Assembly: GCF_000250675.2 (NCBI RefSeq)
Contig: NC_018681.1
Coordinates: 5,580,001 to 5,644,000 of the forward strand
DNA from: Nocardia brasiliensis ATCC 700358
GTDB taxonomy: Bacteria; Actinomycetota; Actinomycetes; Mycobacteriales; Mycobacteriaceae
DNA length: 64,000 nt
Direction: 5' to 3'
The first letter of the stretch is position 1, and each line of letters begins with the position of its first letter. Shown here one piece after another: positions 25,412 to 33,174 of the stretch. The notes beneath the pieces are model-generated. The model searched no databases. It was not told where the DNA came from and worked only from the letters and a program-made list of their open reading frames with translations. The translations under genes were made by a program, and so were the position numbers.

Positions 25412-26518
25412 TCAGGGGCCCAGATCAGGGCTCGGCTCGATAGCCGGCGGTGCGGGGTCCGCGTGATAGCGCTCGAGCGATGGCCAGTCGGCGTGCTCGC
25501 TCGCGGCTACTGCCGCGTGCAGTGCCTCACCGATCTCGGTTCCCCCGCCCGGACGTCCCGCATCGATCAGGGTCGGGGCGGGCGGGCCCAGGTCATGGTC
25601 AGGGGCTATACCGGTCTCGACGTGAGCATCGCGGGCAATCACGTGCAGGTTCGGGGCTTGTTCGGCGGCGTGCCGGCGTGGATCGCCCGGCCGCTCGTGC
25701 CAGTAGGCGCCGCCGATTCCTGCCTGTTGGACGGCCCTGATCACCTCGACGGGCGCCCCGGCGTGGGCGGCGGCGACCCGGGCCTGGCGCGCGTTCGCGA
25801 GAATGCCTTCCAGCTCATCGACTTTGGCGAGGCCGTATTCGGTGAACGCGCTGTGGCTTTCAGCGGTGCGGGTGTGCTCGGCGTAGAGATCCTGCAGTCT
25901 CTGCAGCGCTTGACGCTGAGTCGGTACCGCGGCCAGATGCGCAGCCCGGGCACTCGTATCGTGCGACGCCGTCACGTCCTGACCGGAGATGATCGCGTCG
26001 ACATCGTCGTTGCCCAGCAGTGCCGAGGTCGCACCCAATGCACGCTCGAGCGCGGTGGGCGCCGCGTGCGGGTCGGGTGATTTGCCCACCGGCTGCCATC
26101 GGGCGCTGTCTTGTTCGGAGCCGGTGATGCCGGGCTCGAAGTGCCCGGTCAGCTCGGCGGCTTGCCGCCAGCTCCGCCAGAGCAGGGAGCTGCCTTCGCC
26201 GGTGCCTGCGGCGCTGTGCAACTGCTGGAACTGGCGACGGGCCTGTTCGGGTGTGACATCGAACTGGGTGATCGCGTTCTGCAGCTGCTGCCAGATCGTG
26301 CGTAGCGCGACCGATTCGTGGCGGCCCCACTTGGTGGCCAACTGTGCGGCTTCGGCCTTGAATTGCTGTGTCTGCTGCGCTGTTTCGCCGTAGGGAGCGA
26401 ACTCGAGGAGGCTGTAGTGCCGCGCGGCGTCAGCACGCAGCAGCCGCTCGGTGCCATCCGCGGCGTCGGTGTAGTGCGCGGGATCGCTGAGCCCGCTCGG
26501 GCGGTCCAGCCAGCTCAT
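25412..26518 (-). CDS. long helical protein carrying motif 1 of the secretion-locus family (member H)
   Basis: 368 residues with extended helices (TAQQTQQFKAEAAQLATKWG; VDELEGILANARQARVAAAH). The family element AGAPVEVIRAVQQAGIGGAY with W lies at 253-273, near the C-terminal end instead of the middle, and motif 2 is not recognisable. The tail ends EPSPDLGP. Its ATG overlaps the stop of a 31-codon ORF. It sits directly upstream of the coupling ATPase and could be an adaptor or substrate (inference). Confidence 0.6.
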   Translation of the reverse strand: MSWLDRPSGLSDPAHYTDAADGTERLLRADAARHYSLLEFAPYGETAQQTQQFKAEAAQLATKWGRHESVALRTIWQQLQNAITQFDVTPEQARRQFQQLHSAAGTGEGSSLLWRSWRQAAELTGHFEPGITGSEQDSARWQPVGKSPDPHAAPTALERALGATSALLGNDDVDAIISGQDVTASHDTSARAAHLAAVPTQRQALQRLQDLYAEHTRTAESHSAFTEYGLAKVDELEGILANARQARVAAAHAGAPVEVIRAVQQAGIGGAYWHERPGDPRRHAAEQAPNLHVIARDAHVETGIAPDHDLGPPAPTLIDAGRPGGGTEIGEALHAAVAASEHADWPSLERYHADPAPPAIEPSPDLGP

Positions 26519-26610
26519 TGTGGTGCTCTCGCGCCATCATCTCGATCGCCGTCGGATCGGCGAGCGGGTGCAGCTGTGCTGGGGGCAGGTTGTGCGAGGG
26601 TGATGGACAT
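26515..26610 (-). CDS. 31-residue micro-ORF coupled to member H
   Basis: ATG 26610 is preceded by GGAGG with six-base spacing, one of the best ribosome sites in the region, and the TGA overlaps the next ATG (CAATGAGC). The peptide (MSITLAQPAPSTAAPARRSD…) is Ala/Pro/Arg-rich and unstructured. It is probably a translational-coupling leader or a small protein. The rest of 26611-26787 shows no gene. Confidence 0.5.
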   Translation of the reverse strand: MSITLAQPAPSTAAPARRSDGDRDDGARAPQ

Positions 26611-26787
26611 CGTTGACCTCCGAGGGAGGGGTCGCACCGCGGATCGGCCAGTGCGCTGGCGATGCGGTGGTGTGCAGATGTCCCCGGCGGGTGGGTTCGG
26701 CGTGCCGGTCAGTACCCGTGACCAGTCCGTCGACGAAAATGTTTCTGCGGCAGTGACTCTCAGGTCATCGGCTTGTGCTCCCGTTCA

Positions 26788-27741
26788 TTACCCGAACGCG
26801 TCGAGGCCTTCGCCGGCGCTCGGGTTCGGTAGGTGGTGGTCGGGTTCGGGTTCGCTGGTCCAGTCGGCGCCGTCGGCGGGCAGGGCGTGCTCGACGGCGT
26901 GGGTGATCGCCGCGTTGTCGGTGGCCAGATCCGCGGTGTGGTCGGCGGTAACCGTGGGTTCGGCGAAGGTCGCGCGCAGGGCGGCGCGCGCGGTGTCGAT
27001 CATCCGCTGTGGTGTGGGTGGGTGCACGGTCTGCGGGTCGGTGGGGGCGCCGGTGAGGGGGTCGGTGGGGATGAACGGGGGTATGGCGGGGCCGGGGTCT
27101 TTGATGGCGTAGGTGTTCCACCTCGCCATCACGGTCAGCTCGTCGTAGGTCTCGACGGTGACCGCGTGGATGCGGCGCAGGCTCTCAGCGCTGGTGGCCC
27201 AGGTGTGCTCGGCTTCGGTCGGGGTCATTTTCGTGGCGTTCGCCAGGTGGGTCACTCGTTCGTAGCGGCGCTGGAGGTTGCGTGCGAACTGCTGTGCCGC
27301 ACCGTGATTGGCGCCGAAACTCCACCGGCCGGTCTCGATCCGGTCCAGACGGGTCGCCTCCAGACTGGCCATCCGTTCGTAGTCCCACACGTCCACGGCG
27401 AGCCAGTCGGTGTGCATGCTCTCGAAGTCCAGGCCGTGCTGCTGGTTTCCGGGTTCGGCCCGCGCGGGTGCGGTCACGGCGTTCGCGCCGTAGTCACGGA
27501 CCTCGGCAATCACCGTGGAGGGGATTCCGGCGGTCAGGGCCGTCTGCTCGGCTTGTTCGAGCTGGGCGGCGAGCCCGTCCAGATCGGCAAGGTAGGCGAC
27601 ACGCTCCTCATCGCTGAGACCCGTGCCGGGTAGTTGGGCTTCGCGGCGGGCGTGTTCGCCGGCCAACGCCTGAATGTGTCTGAGCTGCTCGGCTTGCCAT
27701 TGAACAATCCGCTGCGCGGGTCCGGGTTCTGGTGTGCTCAT
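26788..27741 (-). CDS. member C of the helical secretion-locus family
   Basis: From ATG 27741 it has 317 residues; an in-frame ATG at 27765 would add eight and overlap member D. It begins MSTPEPGPAQ, like member A. Motif 1 (TAGIPSTVIAEVRDYGA, 70-86) lacks the first Trp. DYERMASLEA near 120-130 and FARNLQRRYERVTHLANA at 152-169 with TW at 180-181 give a diverged motif 2. The tail is acidic but ends GEGLDAFG, not in the E-P/W form. Confidence 0.6.
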   Translation of the reverse strand: MSTPEPGPAQRIVQWQAEQLRHIQALAGEHARREAQLPGTGLSDEERVAYLADLDGLAAQLEQAEQTALTAGIPSTVIAEVRDYGANAVTAPARAEPGNQQHGLDFESMHTDWLAVDVWDYERMASLEATRLDRIETGRWSFGANHGAAQQFARNLQRRYERVTHLANATKMTPTEAEHTWATSAESLRRIHAVTVETYDELTVMARWNTYAIKDPGPAIPPFIPTDPLTGAPTDPQTVHPPTPQRMIDTARAALRATFAEPTVTADHTADLATDNAAITHAVEHALPADGADWTSEPEPDHHLPNPSAGEGLDAFG

Positions 27742-27748
27742 CAGCGCA

Positions 27749-28711
27749 TCACCACTCGGGCCCATACGGCTGCTCAGATGTCGTGCGTGTGATGGGCTCG
27801 GCACCGGATCGGTTGTCCCAGTGCGGATCAGCAGTGGCATCGGCTGCTACCTCGTTGTCCCACAGCGTGCTGGCCTCGCTGAACACAGCGGCCTGGATCG
27901 GTTCGTCAGCGCCCTGTCCCGGTGAGCGTGCGGTGGGCGTGGCGCCGGCCCGGCCGAGCAGGACCTCGGGGCGCGGTGGTCGCGGCCCGGGCTCGCCGAG
28001 AGCGAACCCTGCGGCGCCGAGGTTGTCGATGCTGCGTCGGGCGTCGTATTCGACACCCGACCACGCCGCGGCGTGCCAGCGTTCGTAGAGCCCGCTCGCG
28101 CTGTACCGGTCCACGGTGGCGTCGAACAGCCGTTGCCAGCCCGCGCTGTCGCGGCCCCACAGCTGCCCGCATTCGGCGCCGGTGAGATCGAGCAGACCCG
28201 CCGTTGTCGCGGCGCGCTGCCAGATCGCGTTGAGGTTGCGGTCGAACTGTGTCTCGGCATTCCCTGGGGAAGGCGACCGGCGGGCGTTGCGATGGGCGCG
28301 GTGCTGCACGCGAATCGCGGCCATGTGCTCGAGTCGCCAGACATCGCCGGCGAGAGACTCGACCATCTGCGCGCGGTGCAGATCTTCACCCGCGTGGTTG
28401 CCGGTCTGGTAGCGACCGGCGTCCCAGCGCAGCTGGCGGGACCCTTGCTGAATCGCGTGGGTGACCGCGGATTCGGGCAGCCCGACCGTCGCTCGTGCGC
28501 GGGCCAGAATGTCGATCCGCTGGCCTGCCAGCCAGTGCAGATCGGTCTGCCAGAGCTGGAGCTGGATCTCGCCGCTGCCGTGATCGGGCTGGTAAGGGCC
28601 CGGGCCGTCGAGGAGCAGTCTGCGGTGCTGGGCGAGGGTGTTCTGCAGCTGTTCGAGTAACCGAAGCTGCCAATAGGGTAGCTCCGACAACTCCGAGGGT
28701 GGTTGATTCAT
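27749..28711 (-). CDS. member D of the helical secretion-locus family
   Basis: Start ATG 28711 with GGAG eight bases upstream gives 320 residues. Motif 1 is TVGLPESAVTHAIQQGSRQL at 75-94, followed by RW. DVWRLEHMAAI at 123-133 and RNLNAIWQRAATTAGLLD at 158-175 lead into LWGRDSAGWQ at 184-193. The last block is almost identical to LWGRDDRGWQ in member G, showing common descent. C-terminus: PYGPEW. Confidence 0.65.
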   Translation of the reverse strand: MNQPPSELSELPYWQLRLLEQLQNTLAQHRRLLLDGPGPYQPDHGSGEIQLQLWQTDLHWLAGQRIDILARARATVGLPESAVTHAIQQGSRQLRWDAGRYQTGNHAGEDLHRAQMVESLAGDVWRLEHMAAIRVQHRAHRNARRSPSPGNAETQFDRNLNAIWQRAATTAGLLDLTGAECGQLWGRDSAGWQRLFDATVDRYSASGLYERWHAAAWSGVEYDARRSIDNLGAAGFALGEPGPRPPRPEVLLGRAGATPTARSPGQGADEPIQAAVFSEASTLWDNEVAADATADPHWDNRSGAEPITRTTSEQPYGPEW

Positions 28712-28724
28712 CAGGATGCTCCGA

Positions 28725-28778
28725 TCACGAAAGATATTGAGCGATAACGGCTTCAAGTCCCAGTGGCGGGCGGGTCAT
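28725..28778 (-). other. 17-codon micro-ORF overlapping the end of member E
   Basis: ATG 28778 overlaps the TGA of member E inside the string GAACCATGACC and the frame (MTRPPLGLEAVIAQYLS) stops 13 nt before member D. No ribosome site of its own; translation would rely on reinitiation. It may be only a coupling device. Confidence 0.3.
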
Positions 28779-29710
28779 GGTTCGCTCCCGTAACCAGGGG
28801 CGGTGGACGCGGCGCCGGGGGCGGGTTGACTCGGCGGCGGTGAGGTGTCGGTGAAATCCTCGGCAACGGTTGCGGCGTCGATCGCGTCGTCGATCGCCTT
28901 CCCGCTGTCGATTTCACGGGGCGACTTCACACCGGCCTCGGTCACGGTGTCGGAGGTGGGAGCAGCAGACACCGCGCTGGGGCCCAGCGCGAGGATTTCG
29001 GCTCGTGCCAGCTCGACCATGGCTTCGGCGTGGATGGGCATGTGCCGGGTCATGTCGAGGTGCAGCAATCCCGCGCGCCGCAGCACCGAGACCGGCATGG
29101 CCAGCGGGGCGAGATTGGCGCGTGCCGCGGCGGCGAACTCGGTCGCCAGATCACGGTCGGTGCGCGACTGTGTCTGCGTGGCAACGGCTTTCGCCCAGTT
29201 CCGGCTGCCTCCGCGCGACCACAGATGTAGGCGTTCTTTATCGCTCAGCTCGAGCACATGTGACACCGCGCCGAGGCGTTGCCAGGTCATCCCGATCCCG
29301 GAGCGGAACCCGGCGCGTTCGTCAGCGGCGAGCTCATCACCGCAGCGCAGCGCGTGGGCGGCTTCGAGGCCGGCGAGGTCTTGCAGGGCATGGATTTCTC
29401 GGCCCAGGCGCGTGAGTAGCGCGCTGCGATCCAGCGGGGGGTCGTGGAAGTGCCGGTTGGAGGTCCATTCGTCGCCGCGGATGCCGGACTCGCGGCAGAA
29501 ATCGATCCACCGCACCGGGCAACCCACCAGCTGCGCGGTGTCCTCGAACACGATGCGGCAGCGGTCATTTATCGCCAGCTCATACACCACATCCGGCGGC
29601 GGCGCCGGATAGCCGGCCGCGTGCGTGTCGCGGACCGTTCGCCATGCGTTGCACGCGAGGTTCTGCACACTTTGCAGCATCAAGGCCTGAATAGCGTTGG
29701 GCGCGTGCAT
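28775..29710 (-). CDS. member E of the helical secretion-locus family
   Basis: 311 residues from ATG 29710; ATG 29728 in the same frame would add six. Motif 1 is VGCPVRWIDFCRESGIRGDE at 62-81, then W. EIHALQDLAGLEAAHAL (105-121) and TWQRLGAVSHVLELSDKE (142-159) with LHLWSRGG correspond to motif 2, though the NL element is lost. A tail rich in Ser, Pro and Ala ends GYGSEP. It follows the coiled-coil gene with a 16-codon micro-ORF between. Confidence 0.62.
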   Translation of the reverse strand: MHAPNAIQALMLQSVQNLACNAWRTVRDTHAAGYPAPPPDVVYELAINDRCRIVFEDTAQLVGCPVRWIDFCRESGIRGDEWTSNRHFHDPPLDRSALLTRLGREIHALQDLAGLEAAHALRCGDELAADERAGFRSGIGMTWQRLGAVSHVLELSDKERLHLWSRGGSRNWAKAVATQTQSRTDRDLATEFAAAARANLAPLAMPVSVLRRAGLLHLDMTRHMPIHAEAMVELARAEILALGPSAVSAAPTSDTVTEAGVKSPREIDSGKAIDDAIDAATVAEDFTDTSPPPSQPAPGAASTAPGYGSEP

Positions 29711-29711
29711 C

Positions 29712-29762
29712 TCACCGCACCTGCCCACCAGTGTGTTCAGGACACTCGATCTGGATGGTCAT
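29712..29762 (-). other. 16-codon micro-ORF between the coiled-coil gene and member E
   Basis: ATG 29762 overlaps the coiled-coil gene's TGA in GAACCATGACC; MTIQIECPEHTGGQVR ends one base before ATG 29710. Translation is plausible only by coupling. Confidence 0.3.
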
Positions 29763-30844
29763 GGTTCGACACCCGCGTCCGGACCGAGCGTTCTGGACGG
29801 CGTGATGTCGACCTCGAAGCCCCGCTCTGGCTCTGCCTCCAGGCCAGGCGTGCCGGGGTTGGTGGCCGCGTCGAGGGCCTGCTCGAACACCGACCCGTCT
29901 GCGATGTCGGGCTCCTCGTCCTCGGCCAGGTCGGCGAGGGTGCCTTCGAGGTAGGCCTGCAGCGTGAGTTCCTCGGTCAACGCGACAACGTCGTCGACGG
30001 TCACCGACCGTGACGCTCGGGACGGGACATCGGCGTCGGGGTCGTCGACGACGTCGGCGTCGATGATCTCCTCGCCCGCATCCTCGGCTCCCTCGGGCTC
30101 GAGAATCGCGAGGTCCTTGCCGACTGCGATGTCATTGGCGATCGCGGCGTCGATGACATCGTCGGGATCCACACCGGTGTCCTCGGTGAACCGGCGGGTG
30201 AACGCCTCCTTGGCGTCAGTCAAGTCGTCGGAGAAACTGTCTTGAGCGTTCGCCGCCGCCGCGGCGAAGGCCGCCTCCGACACTGCGCTCTCCGCGTCGG
30301 CGCCGAGCGTGTCGGCGAGTGTGTCGCTCAACCCTGCTGCGCGACGGCGGATCACCAGCAACAGCTGTTTGTATTCCTTGTCGATCTCGTGCAGTTCGCT
30401 CTCACGGGTTTCGCGGTTCTTGTATGCGCTGATCTGCTGGTCGTGGATTTCGTTCTTTCGCCGTTGTTCGCTCTTGCCCGCGTGTTCGCGGCGTTCGAAG
30501 TCTTTGTCCGCGCGCCCGATCAACCGCCCGGTCCGGCGCACCTCCACCTTGGTCAGCTCGTCGGCGTTCTTGATACGGGCGTTGACCTCGTCGATCCGCG
30601 CGGTGTTGAGATCGCGCTTCTGGCCGACAGTTTGGACGTGTTCCCAGACCCGCACCTGATGCTCGAAGGCCGAGCGCTGTTCGCGTTGATCCGCGATAGC
30701 AGTGCGTTGTGCGAACTCGGTGCGTGAGCGTGATTCCCCGCCGGCGTTGCGGATCAATGCCATGGTCGAGGTCGCGGTCTGCATGGCTTGGACGAAACCC
30801 TGCCGGATCGCTTGACCGCTCTCCTCGACCGGATCGCCGCTCAT
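29759..30844 (-). CDS. coiled-coil protein with long acidic tail
   Basis: 361 residues. Residues ~40-175 are highly charged heptad-like helix (RIDEVNARIKNADELTKVEV, ERREHAGKSEQRRKNEIHDQ), i.e. a long coiled coil. Residues ~225-361 are strongly acidic (PEGAEDAGEEIIDADVVDD) and disordered, ending LGPDAGVEP, a terminus like that of several family members here. No enzyme motif. The ATG overlaps the lipoprotein gene's stop. It could be a scaffold or a secreted substrate of the type IV system; both are inference. Confidence 0.65.
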   Translation of the reverse strand: MSGDPVEESGQAIRQGFVQAMQTATSTMALIRNAGGESRSRTEFAQRTAIADQREQRSAFEHQVRVWEHVQTVGQKRDLNTARIDEVNARIKNADELTKVEVRRTGRLIGRADKDFERREHAGKSEQRRKNEIHDQQISAYKNRETRESELHEIDKEYKQLLLVIRRRAAGLSDTLADTLGADAESAVSEAAFAAAAANAQDSFSDDLTDAKEAFTRRFTEDTGVDPDDVIDAAIANDIAVGKDLAILEPEGAEDAGEEIIDADVVDDPDADVPSRASRSVTVDDVVALTEELTLQAYLEGTLADLAEDEEPDIADGSVFEQALDAATNPGTPGLEAEPERGFEVDITPSRTLGPDAGVEP

Positions 30845-31389
30845 GCGATCACCTCCAGCCCGGACAATCGCCAGGCCGCGGTGGTCGTGGCACGGGTCGC
30901 GCGGGCATAGACCGCGAACACGAGGCTCGGCTCGTCGCTGGGTTGCAATTGGACTGCGAGGACTCGGTGGGCGGTGGTGGCGGTGTCGGGCGGGTGGTCG
31001 TCACGGGTTAGGCGCACCGCGGCGGCGATCTCGATCCCGTCGGCGCGCCATCGCTGCCACTGAGCGACGGTTATCGGCGCCCATACCAGCGCCGAGTGTT
31101 CGCCCTGCTGCGCGAAACCCGGCGTCATCAGCTCGCGTGCGGTACGGAACGCGACACGTTGATCGGCCTGTTCACGTGGCGAGTAACTGAAGATCGTGGT
31201 GATCGCCGCGCTCAGCACCGACTCCGCTGAGCATCGATCGACGGTGGCCTGGTTCGGCTCGAACCCTGTTCTCGCGCATTCGGGTACCGCGCTCGGCTGC
31301 TCGGCAACCGTCGGTGTGCTACATCCGCCGGCGATCATCGCGGCCATGACACTCGCCGCCAGCCCGAACCTCGATGTAGATGTGTTCAT
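30841..31389 (-). CDS. lipoprotein with NTF2/VirB8-like domain
   Basis: ATG 31389, overlapping the upstream stop, gives 182 residues. The signal peptide RFGLAASVMAAMIAGGC ends in the lipobox AGGC. The mature domain (ESVLSAAITTIFSYSPRE … ARELMTPGFAQQ … VWAPITVAQWQRWRADGIEI) has the helix-then-sheet layout of NTF2-like modules found in VirB8 and TcpC-like secretion components. It is likely an outer-face component of the channel. The fold call is from pattern, not measured similarity. Confidence 0.65.
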   Translation of the reverse strand: MNTSTSRFGLAASVMAAMIAGGCSTPTVAEQPSAVPECARTGFEPNQATVDRCSAESVLSAAITTIFSYSPREQADQRVAFRTARELMTPGFAQQGEHSALVWAPITVAQWQRWRADGIEIAAAVRLTRDDHPPDTATTAHRVLAVQLQPSDEPSLVFAVYARATRATTTAAWRLSGLEVIA

Positions 31390-32042
31390 GCTGGTGTCCT
31401 GCCGGTCTGGAGCAGCGGGGTCAGATCGCTGGTGTGCCAGTCGACGGCCTCGGGCGCGTCGCGTTGTTCGGCGGCCGGGTTGCCGGTTGTGGCGGTGCTC
31501 ACTTCCAGGACCAGCCCGGCGGCCTCGGCGGTCTGGTGCAGGCGTGTGCACGGGATGCCGCGGCTACGGAACAGCACCAGGGCCAAGCGCGCTACGTAGA
31601 CACCTGCGTAGTTGCGGGCGTGCTCGGCGAGCCAGATCGCTTGGCGCGCTGACGCTTCGGCCGCATCAGCTGCGGTGCGGATCGAGCCGGGGTCGCTGAA
31701 TTCGTCGCGCCACAGGACTCGGCCGTCGTGTGCGCAGAGGGTGAACCGGGACATCGTCGCGGCCGACCACAGCCGCACCGTCGGGCCGAGCGCAGTCAGC
31801 CGTGCGCGCTGTCGTTGGGTGCGGCGCCGGGTTTCCTCGATCTGGTGGAGCCGGTCGTAGTCGATCCCTGTGTGCACCAGCAGCGCGTCGACGTAGCAGT
31901 CGAACTCGGTGTCGGTGCTGAAATGGTGCTGGGCGGCGATGCGGTCGAGCTGACGGGTGCGGGTGCATCGTCGCAGTTCGTCCGCGCGCACGCGGACAAC
32001 CATGTCCGGCGTCACCGGCGTGGCGGTTGGGGGGTGTTTCAT
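31386..32042 (-). CDS. unknown protein of the transfer operon
   Basis: ATG 32042 has AGGAGG seven bases upstream, giving 218 residues. It contains a strand-rich centre (MSRFTLCAHDGRVLWRDEF) followed by AAEASARQAIWLAEHARNY and a second beta-alpha unit (YVARLALVLFRSRGIPC). The order slightly recalls RNase H-like folds, but the metal-binding acids are not evident and I do not claim it. Coupled to the lipoprotein gene. Confidence 0.55.
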   Translation of the reverse strand: MKHPPTATPVTPDMVVRVRADELRRCTRTRQLDRIAAQHHFSTDTEFDCYVDALLVHTGIDYDRLHQIEETRRRTQRQRARLTALGPTVRLWSAATMSRFTLCAHDGRVLWRDEFSDPGSIRTAADAAEASARQAIWLAEHARNYAGVYVARLALVLFRSRGIPCTRLHQTAEAAGLVLEVSTATTGNPAAEQRDAPEAVDWHTSDLTPLLQTGRTPA

Positions 32043-32052
32043 CCTCGACCTC

Positions 32053-32151
32053 CTATGTCGAAGTGCTGTGGTTCGAAACCGCAATGTCATACAGCCGTAC
32101 GCAGAGTGAGAGCCGTTGTGTTTCACGCTCTTTCGTCGACGGTGCGGTCAT
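32053..32151 (-). CDS. possible 32-residue micro-ORF
   Basis: ATG 32151 overlaps the stop of member F in GAACCATGACC and the frame ends with the TAG that belongs to the ribosome site (TAGGAGG) of the next gene. The peptide (MTAPSTKERETQRLSLCVRL…) has no motif. The exact fit between flanking genes suggests a coupling role. Confidence 0.35.
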   Translation of the reverse strand: MTAPSTKERETQRLSLCVRLYDIAVSNHSTST

Positions 32152-33041
32152 GGTTCGGCCTCGATCTCGATGTACGCTTCTGCAATCGGCTCGTTGCCGG
32201 CGGCGGTGCTGTCGGGTGCCGAACCGTCTGTCTCGGTGGTGGTCGCGGCGGTGATCGCGTCGGCGATCGCGATGCCGTGCTCGGAGCTCTCGGCTGCGGT
32301 GGTGTGGGGGTGTGGGCTGTCGGGTGCGTGCCAGAGTTGTTCGGCGGTGTGTTTGAGCTGGTCAGGTTCTGGTGGAGCGGGTGTGCCGGTGGGGTCCAGC
32401 CCGACGATTTGTAGGGCGTGGAATCGCATGCGTGCGTTGCCGAGCGCGGTGGCGGTGGTGCAGTCGTGCCATCGGCGCGTCAGCTGCGCGACCGGTAGCG
32501 ATCGCATCGAATCCAGCAGTTCTGTCCACCGGCGGGGATCGGCGCTCCAGCGGTTCCCGATCTCGGTGGCGGTGATGTTCAGTCCGCGGGCGACCATGAC
32601 GATGCGCCGCCACTGCAACTGCTGGAGTTCATCGAAACGACCGGTCCTGGTCGAGGTCAGCCCGCCGACATGGTCGCGGTAGACGGCCTGCAGTGCGGCC
32701 ATCTCGTAGAGGTGGTCGACCTCGGTGTGCAAGCGTTGCAGCTGCTGGTCCCGCGCTTCGGCGGCACCTGCGGGTAGCTGCTGGCGGGCGTTCCAGAACA
32801 GGCCCGTGCTGCCCTGTTGTTTGACGAACTCGATCCATCGGTGCGGGACGGCGAGCTCGCGGGCTTGTTCTTCCAGTAACTGCACGGTCGCTTTCAAGTC
32901 GCCGACCATCTGGCGCTGCCCCCACGCGGTGCCGCCCGTGGCGGCCAGCTGCGCGGTCGCGTTCTGCAATTGCGTGAGAATGCCCGCCTGCACCTGCGTC
33001 GGGACCGCACCAGCACGCCGATCGTCTGCTCGCGGTGACAT
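32148..33041 (-). CDS. member F of the helical secretion-locus family
   Basis: 297 residues from ATG 33041; a start at 33071 is possible. Motif 1 is LAVPHRWIEFVKQQGSTGLF at 63-82, then W. HLYEMAALQAVY at 110-121 and DELQQLQWRRIVMVARGLNI at 137-156 with RWSADPRRW match motif 2 in position. The C-terminal third carries an Asp/Glu/Ala tail ending IEIEAEP. It lies between the acyl-CoA oxidase-like gene and the lipoprotein genes. Confidence 0.62.
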   Translation of the reverse strand: MSPRADDRRAGAVPTQVQAGILTQLQNATAQLAATGGTAWGQRQMVGDLKATVQLLEEQARELAVPHRWIEFVKQQGSTGLFWNARQQLPAGAAEARDQQLQRLHTEVDHLYEMAALQAVYRDHVGGLTSTRTGRFDELQQLQWRRIVMVARGLNITATEIGNRWSADPRRWTELLDSMRSLPVAQLTRRWHDCTTATALGNARMRFHALQIVGLDPTGTPAPPEPDQLKHTAEQLWHAPDSPHPHTTAAESSEHGIAIADAITAATTTETDGSAPDSTAAGNEPIAEAYIEIEAEP

Positions 33042-33045
33042 GCCG

Positions 33046-33174
33046 TCATCCCCGCACCCACCCGCAGCCAACGGGTTTCGACACGCGCCGATACGCGAGC
33101 GTTCGATACGCCGCGCCGTATTCCGCGGCCGCGCCGCCGTGCAGGTAGCCCCTGGCCAGGTCGGGCTCAGACAT
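33046..33174 (-). CDS. possible 42-residue small protein
   Basis: ATG 33174 overlaps the last codons of the acyl-CoA oxidase-like gene and the frame (MSEPDLARGYLHGGAAAEYG…) runs to a TGA five bases before member F. Amino-acid composition is protein-like, with Tyr/Ala/Arg alternation, but no family is recognised and no separate ribosome site is seen. Confidence 0.45.
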   Translation of the reverse strand: MSEPDLARGYLHGGAAAEYGAAYRTLAYRRVSKPVGCGWVRG